Shown piece by piece: positions 1 to 6,209 of a DNA stretch of 13,800 nt. Position 1 is the stretch's first letter, and each line of letters begins with the position of its first letter. The notes below the pieces were generated by a model. It did no database searches. It was not told the origin of the DNA and saw only the letters and a program-made list of their open reading frames with translations. Made by a program: the position numbers and the translations under genes. The stretch comes from an uncultured Opitutia bacterium. GTDB taxonomy: Bacteria > Verrucomicrobiota > Verrucomicrobiia > Opitutales > UBA953. The DNA is taken from NCBI GenBank assembly GCA_903929325.1, contig CAIYUD010000161.1, positions 1 to 13,800 on the forward strand, in the 5' to 3' direction.

Positions 1-30
1 CAATCCCTCTCTCTCCGCCAACCTTGGGCA

Positions 31-113
31 GACTAAAGACTAAGGCTTAAAGACTAAAGTCCGGGAGCCTACGGTTGTAATGCTCTTTAGTCTTTCGTCC
101 TTAGCCTTTAGTC
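31..113. repeat. Inverted pair of heptamer-repeat tracts
   Basis: Positions 31-59 read as four 7-base units (GACTAAA, GACTAAG, GCTTAAA, GACTAAA) plus a G. Positions 85-113 are the near reverse complement, also four 7-base units when read on the minus strand (GACTAAA, GGCTAAG, GACGAAA, GACTAAA). The arms match at 25 of 29 positions and enclose a 25-nt loop (60-84). The element could fold as a long hairpin or cruciform, or be an array of protein sites. Neither side is followed by a T run, so it is not a standard intrinsic terminator. I do not recognise the family. It could be a dispersed intergenic repeat of this genome, which cannot be judged from one copy. Confidence 0.8.
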
Positions 114-164
114 TCCTCGGGCTTCCTTTTAAGCGGAAACATCTGGCTCAATTGGGGGTTTAAG

Positions 165-170
165 TAAGAT
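165..170 (+). promoter_or_regulatory. Possible -10 element, near-leaderless start of the first gene
   Basis: TAAGAT lies 7 nt before the ATG at 178. If it is a -10 box, transcription would begin at about the start codon, giving a leaderless mRNA. No ribosome binding site is visible before this ATG. No convincing -35 element is seen at the expected distance (about 142-147), so the call is weak. Confidence 0.25.
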
Positions 171-177
171 AGCAACC

Positions 178-858
178 ATGCGTATTCCCGCAGTCATTAT
201 TCTCCTAGGCACCGCGACGTCTTACGGCGCGATTGATTTGAGCAACCTTGCGGAAAACTCTCCTTTTGGCGCGGGCGTAACTTCAAGTGGCACGCCTACC
301 GAAAACACGGGATTGGAATTGCGCGGTATGTACGTTGATCAGGGTAAAACTTATTTCAGTATCTACAATGCTGCCACCAAGCAGAGCACTTGGGTTGTGC
401 AAGGTGAAGCTGCCTCCAAAGCCACCGAAGGCTTGAGCGTGAAATCTTTTGATTCAATGAATTCAGTCGCGACGGTTGATGCGGGCGGAAAATCGATGCA
501 GGTCTCCATGAAGCAGGCGTCGGTCTCTAAATACGAAGCTCCACCTCAAGCCCAACCGGCAGCCCTTACCGGAGGCGAACCCGTTCCGCCTGCAGGCGCT
601 GGCCAAGTGCAGACACCTTGGGGCAACTTCACACCTGAACAGATTGCTGCCTTTAGAGCTGAGCGCGAGAAGCGCTGGGCCGAACGTATGCAACAGCAGG
701 GCGGCGCGGCTGGGGAAATTCCCGCTGAGCCTACGGCAGGCGGACGTGAACGCGGTGGACGTGACCGTGGAAGTCGTGGTGGCGATCCAGCAGCTGCGAC
801 GACTGGAGGCGGCAAAGGTGCTGCACCGGGCGGCACAGGCGGCGGACGCGGTCGCTGA
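178..858 (+). CDS. Secreted Gly/Arg-tailed protein, probable divergent GspC/PilP-like T2SS component
   Basis: 226 aa. The N-terminus has a short hydrophobic stretch (residues 3-14) and a plausible signal peptidase site near SYG|A (17/18), so export to the periplasm is likely. Residues 45-113 begin LELRGMYV and continue with short beta-strand-like segments, a 'WVVQGE' turn and a closing 'VSMKQ' strand. This pattern resembles the homology region of GspC or PilP, which contacts the N0 domain of the secretin. A Pro/Ala linker follows (120-145), then a short charged helix (152-173, EQIAAFRAEREKRWAER). The tail (180-226) is rich in Gly and Arg with RGG-like repeats and ends GGGRGR. There is no PDZ or coiled-coil domain as in typical GspC, and no lipobox. 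The position directly upstream of gspG, where gspC-type genes sit, supports the role. The gap to gspG is 39 bp. The GspC assignment is inference; secretion and the tail composition are read from the sequence. Confidence 0.5.
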   Translation: MRIPAVIILLGTATSYGAIDLSNLAENSPFGAGVTSSGTPTENTGLELRGMYVDQGKTYFSIYNAATKQSTWVVQGEAASKATEGLSVKSFDSMNSVATVDAGGKSMQVSMKQASVSKYEAPPQAQPAALTGGEPVPPAGAGQVQTPWGNFTPEQIAAFRAEREKRWAERMQQQGGAAGEIPAEPTAGGRERGGRDRGSRGGDPAAATTGGGKGAAPGGTGGGRGR

Positions 859-897
859 GTCTCGCCAAACCTCGTCTAATCGTCCCATACTGTCTTT

Positions 898-1332
898 ATG
901 AAATCTCACTCCACTTCTGTTCGTCGCGGTTTCACGCTTGTCGAAATCTTACTCGCACTGGCAATCGTCGGCATGCTCGTCGGCCTCGCAGTTGCAAAAA
1001 TCGACGGTATTTTTGGTTCGAGCCAAGAGCAGATTGCCCAGCTATTTGTCAATGACTCCATGAAGACAGCGATGATGCGCTACCGCATGGACCTAGGCGA
1101 TTATCCCTCGTCCGAAGAAGGCCTGAAGGCACTCATTGTCGCTCCCGAAGAAAAAGTTGATCGCTGGAAAGGTCCTTATATCGACGCCAAGGGCAGCGCA
1201 TTACCAAGAGATCCCTGGGGCGAGACTTATCAATACCGATGCCCAGGGACACATAACGCCAGCAGCTACGACCTATTTTCGAAGGGCAAAGATAAAGCAG
1301 CGGATTCAGCCGACGATATCGGCAACTGGTGA
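898..1332 (+). CDS. gspG: T2SS major pseudopilin GspG
   Basis: 144 aa. GspG subunits polymerise into the periplasmic pseudopilus that pushes substrates through the secretin. The class III prepilin signal is R-G11|FTLVE, with the conserved Glu at mature position +5 (E16) and a hydrophobic helix to about residue 33. The family hallmarks follow: DYPSSEEGLKAL (68-79), W90-KGPY, PRDPWG (104-108 region), and a C-terminal loop 'YDLFSKGKDKAADSADD' ending IGNW. That loop is the calcium-binding region of GspG, and D132, D136, D139 and D140 are available as ligands. Length is normal for the family. Processing needs a GspO prepilin peptidase, which is not in this window. It is the first gene of a run of 4-nt overlaps: its TGA overlaps the GTG of gspH. 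No Shine-Dalgarno is visible ahead of the ATG. Confidence 0.95.
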   Translation: MKSHSTSVRRGFTLVEILLALAIVGMLVGLAVAKIDGIFGSSQEQIAQLFVNDSMKTAMMRYRMDLGDYPSSEEGLKALIVAPEEKVDRWKGPYIDAKGSALPRDPWGETYQYRCPGTHNASSYDLFSKGKDKAADSADDIGNW

Positions 1333-1829
1333 ACAGAAGGGTGCGAGCGCAACTTCAGCGGGGGTTCACCCTCGTCGAAGTTCTCTTGGTGCTTGGATTA
1401 ATGGCACTCCTCTCTGGAGTTCTCATCCTAGGCTCATCGAACCTCATAGGCACAGGCGCCAAAGATGATCCTGAAGAAGCCTTGCTCGCAGTCTTGCAAA
1501 AAGTCCGGCGCGAATCGGTCGAACGCAATCAGCCTATCGAAGTTCAAATCTACGAAACAGGAACCGTTCTCACATGGGGCGAGGGCGCCGAGCAAACTTT
1601 GACTCTACCAATATCCGAAACGGTTCAGGCCAAACTGCTCGCTGCGGAATCACTGGGGGCAGTTTTAGTTGGAGGAGAGGCCGAGGAAAAACTTTTGGAA
1701 CATTTTACAGTTTATCCCGACGGCACCTGCGATCTTTTCCGACTCGACGTCCGGCGCAAAGGCGCACGCCGAGTGTTTGCGATTGACCCAATGACCTGCG
1801 CTCCGCTCCCAGGCACAGATATCCAATGA
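1329..1829 (+). CDS. gspH: T2SS minor pseudopilin GspH
   Basis: 166 aa with a GTG start inside the gspG stop (GTGA overlap). The prepilin cleavage site is R-G12|FTLVE with Glu at +5 (E17), followed by a hydrophobic helix to about residue 38. The remainder (about 45-166) is a small beta-rich globular domain, as expected for GspH, containing a 'KVRRESVERNQPIEVQIYE' segment typical of the H/FimT-like group. GspH is a low-abundance subunit joining the tip complex to the GspG filament. The identification rests on the prepilin motif, the size and the position between gspG and gspI; the globular part of this family is poorly conserved. There is no detectable ribosome binding site of its own, so translation is probably coupled to gspG. 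Confidence 0.85.
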   Translation: MNRRVRAQLQRGFTLVEVLLVLGLMALLSGVLILGSSNLIGTGAKDDPEEALLAVLQKVRRESVERNQPIEVQIYETGTVLTWGEGAEQTLTLPISETVQAKLLAAESLGAVLVGGEAEEKLLEHFTVYPDGTCDLFRLDVRRKGARRVFAIDPMTCAPLPGTDIQ

Positions 1830-2599
1830 AGCGCCGCGGCTTCACCCTCGTTGAAGTATTGGTAAGCCTAGCCATCTTTGGCCTGGCAGCCGTTGCCCTT
1901 GCTTCGGCCTACACCAACGTCCTCTTGGCACGCCAAGCCATGCGCCGGCTAGATATTGAAGACGATGGTTTCACCCGCTCACGCGCTGCTCTCTTAGAAA
2001 CGGTTGGATTAGAAGATGCCAAACAGGGTGGCGAAATCGATTTACCGAATGATCAAAGTGCCACGTGGCGCTGTGACATTGAACCAACATCTGTCAGCGA
2101 TCTCTTTTCGGTCACACTCGAGGTTGAGACAACTTCAGCTACGAGTGCAGACAATGGCATCAAACGGGCGGAAACCTTTTACCTTTTAAGACCAAGTTGG
2201 TCTTTAAGTTCTGACCGAGCTAAACTTTTAGCAGCCGCACGCGAACGCCTGCGCAAAGGACGACCCTTCGAAGGCACATCAACGGCGGATCAACAAGGCG
2301 GCGGCTCTTCAACGAGTAGCGGCACCAGCGGTGGTAAAGGTGGCGGCAAAGGTGATACGGGTGGAGGAAAGGGCGGCAACGGTGGTGGCCAAGGTGGCGG
2401 CAACAATGGTGGTGGCCAGGGTGGCGGTCGCGGAGATGGCCAAGGCGGCGGTAAAGGCGGAGGAGGCAAAGGTCCCGGCGGAGGCCAAGGTGGTGGTCAG
2501 GGTGGCGGCCAAGGCGGCGGCGGACAGCCACGCCCCGGTGGAAATAATAACGGCGGCGGTAACGCTGGCGGCGGAGGAGGCGCCCCTCGTCCTCAATGA
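1826..2599 (+). CDS. gspI: T2SS minor pseudopilin GspI with a 100-residue Gly-rich C-terminal tail
   Basis: 257 aa; ATG overlaps the gspH stop (ATGA). A very short leader precedes R-G5|FTLVE with Glu at +5 (E10), then a hydrophobic helix to about residue 30 with the pattern VLVSLAIFGLAAVAL that is typical of GspI. The globular part ends around residue 150, close to the usual full length of GspI (roughly 120-130 aa). Residues 158-257 are then almost entirely Gly with Lys, Gln, Asn and Arg, in repeats such as GGGQ and GGGK, ending in APRPQ. GspI nucleates the I-J-K tip complex, so the extension would protrude from near the pseudopilus tip into the periplasm or secretin channel. The tail is in frame and ends in the normal overlap with gspJ, so it is not a read-through artefact. 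Confidence 0.9.
   Translation: MKRRGFTLVEVLVSLAIFGLAAVALASAYTNVLLARQAMRRLDIEDDGFTRSRAALLETVGLEDAKQGGEIDLPNDQSATWRCDIEPTSVSDLFSVTLEVETTSATSADNGIKRAETFYLLRPSWSLSSDRAKLLAAARERLRKGRPFEGTSTADQQGGGSSTSSGTSGGKGGGKGDTGGGKGGNGGGQGGGNNGGGQGGGRGDGQGGGKGGGGKGPGGGQGGGQGGGQGGGGQPRPGGNNNGGGNAGGGGGAPRPQ
2297..2596 (+). repeat. GGN-codon low-complexity repeat encoding the GspI tail
   Basis: Imperfect tandem DNA repeats of GGTGGCGGCAAA / GGTGGTGGCCAA-type units fill this stretch. Third positions of the Gly codons vary between T, C and A, so the amino-acid repeat is better preserved than the DNA repeat. That is the pattern expected if the protein composition is selected. Such a tract is prone to length change by slippage, and unit losses or gains in multiples of three would preserve the frame into gspJ. 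Confidence 0.85.
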
Positions 2600-3243
2600 A
2601 CTTAATCCATAAAACCCGCCGTGCGTTCTCACTGGTTGAGATGCTGCTCGCACTGGCAATTCTCGCGGCGCTGTTGGCGGCGATGAATACATTTCTTTTT
2701 TCGATGTCCGAGCTGTGGGGCAAAGGGCGCGATGCCCGGTTGTTCGACCAACATGTCAGGGCTTCAACGAAACAGGTTCGCACTATACTTGAACAAGCGG
2801 TCTTTGGCCCTGGCGGCACTGCACCTAAAATTACGGAGATCCAACTTGCCAATGGAGCGCGTGAGCCACGCCTAACATTTACACTGCCCGCTGGCGGAAA
2901 ATTTACTGCTTGGCCTGAAGGCCCTTTGCCAGACGTCGACTTCTCGCTCGGCTTTGAAGAGGCCTTCGGCCTTGTACTCACCTGGCGTTCACGCACGGAG
3001 CTCGAACGCGATGCGGCTGACTGGCACACAACAACGCTTTCGCCTTTCGCTGACAGTATTCGCTACAGCTATTATGATGCTGATTTACATAAGTGGCACA
3101 CGGAAGATCAGCCCGCCAAAGAGTCCGATGGCGCCACGTATCTTCAACCCGCTCGCATCGAATTAACATTTTCGCGCGGGAAACTAAAAAAGGTTACGCA
3201 AATTGAACTGCCGTTGCGACGGGAAGGGGCGACCCAGCCATGA
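2596..3243 (+). CDS. gspJ: T2SS minor pseudopilin GspJ
   Basis: 215 aa; ATG overlaps the gspI stop. The prepilin motif is RRA10|FSLVE with Glu at +5 (E15) and a hydrophobic helix to about residue 36. The residue before the cleavage point is Ala rather than the usual Gly; prepilin peptidases tolerate Ala at this site. The rest is a long beta-rich domain containing 'SFADSIRYSYYDAD'-like strands (about 149-162) and 'PARIELTFSRG' (186-195), matching the GspJ pattern in which a late strand carries P-x-x-I-x-L. Length is typical. GspJ joins GspI and GspK at the filament tip. Assignment is strengthened by its place between gspI and gspK. Confidence 0.9.
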   Translation: MNLIHKTRRAFSLVEMLLALAILAALLAAMNTFLFSMSELWGKGRDARLFDQHVRASTKQVRTILEQAVFGPGGTAPKITEIQLANGAREPRLTFTLPAGGKFTAWPEGPLPDVDFSLGFEEAFGLVLTWRSRTELERDAADWHTTTLSPFADSIRYSYYDADLHKWHTEDQPAKESDGATYLQPARIELTFSRGKLKKVTQIELPLRREGATQP

Positions 3244-4562
3244 AACAACGTCGCGGATCTGTCGTTATTGTCGTACTGGTTCTCATCGCACTGGGCTCCA
3301 TGCTCATGCTTCGGCTGATAGATGATAACTCACTCGAACTTGCCCTCGCCTCTCGCGAAAGTGATCGCCAGCGCCTGCGCTCTGAAGCCTGGTCGGAAGC
3401 GGAACTTCTCGTGGCAACCCTCGCCGAGATTCGCCAAATAGACAGCAGTCGCATGCACGTGCCCCAACAGGGCTGGGGCGATCCACACAGTTATGCGGGG
3501 ATTGGGGTGCGCCCTGGCCTGACCGTCACTTACACGTTCGAAGATGAGAGTGCTAAATTATCGCTCCCAAACCTCTCACTACTCGATCTAACCAATTTAT
3601 TCGAAGCACTTGGCTTAACGCTCCGGGACGCTCAAACGGTGAGCGATGCACTCTTCACATGGATGAAGCCAGCGCATGAAGCCCAAGACGAACAAGCCAG
3701 CTCTTTAGCCTATGAACGCGCTGGGCTTTCTTTCCACCAACCCGAGCGCTCGCTCCGGTCATTTGAAGAGCTGCGTTCAATTGGTGTCGTCCGTAATTTC
3801 TTCTTCGACGAGGACTCTAAGCCGAAACAGCTCTTTGAAGACTTCAAGCGCTGCGTTTCGCTTTATCAATTCACGGCGACCAACGTTAACACCTGCGACC
3901 CTTTGGTGCTTAAGTCCAAGGGCTTTGATGATCGGCAAATTGAACTGACCCTCGCCTTCCGGACTGACCCCAGTCGTCGTCCTTCAATGTCCGCGCCTTA
4001 CTTTCGCAGCATGACAGAGTACCGCAGTCTTGTAGCGGGAGCGACCAACACCACAGGGCTTGGTACGCTCTGCCGACTTTTGCGCGCGCATATTACCTTG
4101 CGCGAAGGACGGGCAACGCACGAAGTCGTTATGCTTGTCTCATTTGATACTGCCGCAACCTTCCCCGCGGCCATGGCAAACCCTGATGAAGAAGGAGCAA
4201 CCCTGGCAAGTTCGACAGGAACGAATGCGCCATCCATCCCGTCGACCAATAAAAGCACGACCGGGAGCAGCAGCGCCACCAGCACAAAAACAAAAGCCAA
4301 TAACCGTCAAACTGCAGGCACGCAGAACCTAACGACAGGCCGCTCTTCTTTAGGTGGAACATCTGGGGCGGCGAGCGGGTCTATCCAATACCCCTTGCCC
4401 ATTTTGGAATGGGGTGAATCGTCTGGGCAGACCGAACTTGAAACCACCGAAGTTCCCCGTAACCGACTCAGCATTACTGCCCTTTCCGACGACTCTCCCC
4501 TTCAGCCAGAAAACCTAACCGAAGCGCCCAACCCTCGCCCCACGCCCGGCACAACCCGATGA
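3240..4562 (+). CDS. gspK: T2SS tip pseudopilin GspK with a Ser/Thr-rich C-terminal extension
   Basis: 440 aa; ATG overlaps the gspJ stop. The leader is RRG6|SVVIVVLVLIA. The mature +5 position is V11, not Glu. Loss of this Glu is the hallmark of GspK, which caps the filament and needs no N-terminal contact below another subunit. The family segments are present in order: a DESAKLSLPNLSLLD region (102-116), 'DALFTWMKP' (136-144), a 'SFEELRSIG' motif (174-182), then 'TATNVNTCDPLVL' (212-224) and a helical DDRQIELTLAFR segment (230-241). The recognisable domain ends near residue 305. Residues about 315-440 are Ser/Thr/Gly/Asn-rich and probably disordered, with one conserved-looking patch YPLPILEWGES (384-394). 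The tail makes the protein longer than the usual 300-340 aa. Confidence 0.9.
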   Translation: MKQRRGSVVIVVLVLIALGSMLMLRLIDDNSLELALASRESDRQRLRSEAWSEAELLVATLAEIRQIDSSRMHVPQQGWGDPHSYAGIGVRPGLTVTYTFEDESAKLSLPNLSLLDLTNLFEALGLTLRDAQTVSDALFTWMKPAHEAQDEQASSLAYERAGLSFHQPERSLRSFEELRSIGVVRNFFFDEDSKPKQLFEDFKRCVSLYQFTATNVNTCDPLVLKSKGFDDRQIELTLAFRTDPSRRPSMSAPYFRSMTEYRSLVAGATNTTGLGTLCRLLRAHITLREGRATHEVVMLVSFDTAATFPAAMANPDEEGATLASSTGTNAPSIPSTNKSTTGSSSATSTKTKANNRQTAGTQNLTTGRSSLGGTSGAASGSIQYPLPILEWGESSGQTELETTEVPRNRLSITALSDDSPLQPENLTEAPNPRPTPGTTR

Positions 4563-5686
4563 ATTCATTGCTGCAACGCTGGCTGCCCAAACCATTACCG
4601 ACCGAAGCCGTACTTCTTCCTGCGGATCGCTTCTTCGTGATGCGCGTCGAGCTCGATCCCGCTACGCCCGCACGGAGCCAGGTCGAACTCGCTCTTGAAG
4701 CCAGCTCGCCCTTCCCTGCCAATCAACTTCTGCTGGGATTAGTACACGGTGCGGATGGCCGCTCCGCACTTGCCTTCGCCGCACACAAGCGACGCTTTAC
4801 AGCCGAAGAAATTGCCAGCTGGCCAGCATCTTCGCCAGTCGTGCCCGAATTCTTAGCACTCCTCGGGCAAAACCCTCAAGCCAACAGCGTGCTTGTGCAC
4901 GTTAACGCTGAACGCGCCGTTGCCCTGGCCTGGCGAGCCAATGAAAATCTGCCGACATCGATGGTGAGCTTTGCAACCGCCGATGGCACGCCCGAGGCTG
5001 CCGCCGCTGAAGCCGCGCTACTGGCAGAACTTCCCGCCAACACACCTGTCGTCAAAATCACCGGCACAATTAAAGGCCACGGCGATGACAATGGCTTATC
5101 CGTCGGCGTGGTCGACGGGCCAAGTTACCATGTAGCACCTCGATCGCTCGATGATGCAGATGTTCGCGATGCGACGTTCCTTGAAAAACGCCGCGGACAA
5201 GCTGCGTGGGAGAAGCGCGCATGGTTGATGGCACAAATCGCCGCCGCCTGCTTAGTATTGGCTGGGCTCACTGACGTTGGTGCTGCAGTGATGAATTGGC
5301 GCACCAACGAATTAACAACCGCGCTTAATATCAATCGTCCAAAAGTTCAGGAGCTTGAAAACCTGAATAGTCTGGCCGCCAAAATTTCAGAGCTGGGCGA
5401 TAATCGACCGCTGCCGTTTGAAATGCTCTCGATCGTCAATAGTCACCGGCCCGCTAGTCTGACCTTCCAAGGCGTTTCCTGTAAAGGCGGAGCCGTGTTG
5501 GAAGTTGAAGCCAAAACAACCAGCCCAGAAGATGTGAGCGCTTTTGAACAAGCGCTGCGAGCCGAGGGAGCGCTTGTTTCTAAAACCGAGACACGCGATT
5601 TACGTGCTCGAGACGGAAACACAACCTTCACCATCACTATCACCTTCCGCGCAGATGCTTTACGCAAAGCTGCTAAATCCGAATGA
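4559..5686 (+). CDS. gspL: T2SS inner-membrane platform protein GspL (PilN-like)
   Basis: 375 aa; ATG overlaps the gspK stop. One clear membrane helix lies at about 221-246 (AWLMAQIAAACLVLAGL...). The N-terminal 220 residues are therefore cytoplasmic and the C-terminal 130 periplasmic, the bitopic topology of GspL. The periplasmic part has a coiled-coil-like start (VQELENLNSLAAKISELGD, 263-281), then 'PFEMLSIVNSHRPASLTFQGV', then a ferredoxin-like beta-alpha-beta region (315-368) typical of GspL/PilN. In the family the cytoplasmic domain, a partial actin-like fold, binds the N-terminus of the GspE ATPase. Sequence conservation is low; identity rests on topology, domain pattern and position between gspK and gspM. 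Confidence 0.8.
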   Translation: MNSLLQRWLPKPLPTEAVLLPADRFFVMRVELDPATPARSQVELALEASSPFPANQLLLGLVHGADGRSALAFAAHKRRFTAEEIASWPASSPVVPEFLALLGQNPQANSVLVHVNAERAVALAWRANENLPTSMVSFATADGTPEAAAAEAALLAELPANTPVVKITGTIKGHGDDNGLSVGVVDGPSYHVAPRSLDDADVRDATFLEKRRGQAAWEKRAWLMAQIAAACLVLAGLTDVGAAVMNWRTNELTTALNINRPKVQELENLNSLAAKISELGDNRPLPFEMLSIVNSHRPASLTFQGVSCKGGAVLEVEAKTTSPEDVSAFEQALRAEGALVSKTETRDLRARDGNTTFTITITFRADALRKAAKSE

Positions 5687-6207
5687 GACACCTTTTTCTT
5701 AGCCGGGCTCCTCGCGAACGTATCCTTATTCTTTTAGGATTAACAGTCGCCGCATTCCTCTGGTGCAGTGCGGCCGCTACACACTTAAATGAAGCTTGGG
5801 CCGCTTCCCACGCAGCCCAGACTGAAACAGAAATGCAAACCCTCTGGTTGGCTAAAGACAAAGAGGTTCACGCATTGGCCGCGAAAGCAACCAGCGGTCT
5901 CGAGTCGGGCAAAGGCTACGATGCTGCACGCCTGGTAGCTGAAGCCATGTCACTGGCCAAAAATGCTGGCCTGAATGTCAACACTGACCCGCCCAAAACA
6001 CAGCGCTCGGGAGCATTTGCAGTTCACTCGGTGCAGCTAACCTGCCGACGTACTGACCTCGCTGCATTGATTAACTTCTACCAATCGATTCAGCCAAATG
6101 CACCCTACCTGGCACTCGGGCCTATCAGCATACAGGCTGAGCGCGGCTCAGGAAGTAGTGTGAGTGCGCGCCTTCAAGTTACCGCCGTCGAACTCGTCGC
6201 GCGTTAA
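5683..6207 (+). CDS. gspM: T2SS inner-membrane platform protein GspM (PilO-like)
   Basis: 174 aa; ATG overlaps the gspL stop. A short basic cytoplasmic N-terminus (RAPRER, 8-13) precedes one membrane helix (about 13-33), followed by a periplasmic helical stretch rich in Ala, Glu and Lys (about 36-95). A small alpha/beta domain follows (96-173), with 'VHSVQLTCRRTDLAALINFYQSI' strand-helix and a closing strand. This is the layout of GspM/PilO, which pairs with GspL through its periplasmic domain. It is the last gene of the plus-strand unit. The stop lies 2 bp from the stop of the oppositely oriented gspF, with no room for a terminator between them. Confidence 0.8.
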   Translation: MRHLFLSRAPRERILILLGLTVAAFLWCSAAATHLNEAWAASHAAQTETEMQTLWLAKDKEVHALAAKATSGLESGKGYDAARLVAEAMSLAKNAGLNVNTDPPKTQRSGAFAVHSVQLTCRRTDLAALINFYQSIQPNAPYLALGPISIQAERGSGSSVSARLQVTAVELVAR

Positions 6208-6209
6208 GT

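Noticed and set aside
31..113. Rho-independent terminator of an upstream gene
   Set aside because: The stem is A/T-rich and neither arm is followed by a T run on its strand.
131..140. AAGCGGAAAC shared with 6214-6223, and similar AAGCGG at 13261-13266
   Set aside because: The copy at 6214 is coding sequence for the last residues of GspF and the matches are short, so chance is sufficient.
463..909. Minus-strand frame of 148 codons opposite the first gene
   Set aside because: It has Cys/Arg/Ser-rich composition with no domain. The plus frame has a signal peptide and operon context.
2297..2596. CRISPR or satellite array
   Set aside because: The repeats are short, irregular, in frame with gspI and without unique spacers; they encode Gly-rich protein.
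2220..3029. Long minus-strand open frame (269 codons) opposite gspI/gspJ
   Set aside because: It is the reverse image of the Gly-rich repeat, giving Arg/His/Leu/Tyr-rich low-complexity sequence. Both plus-strand genes under it have clear family signatures.
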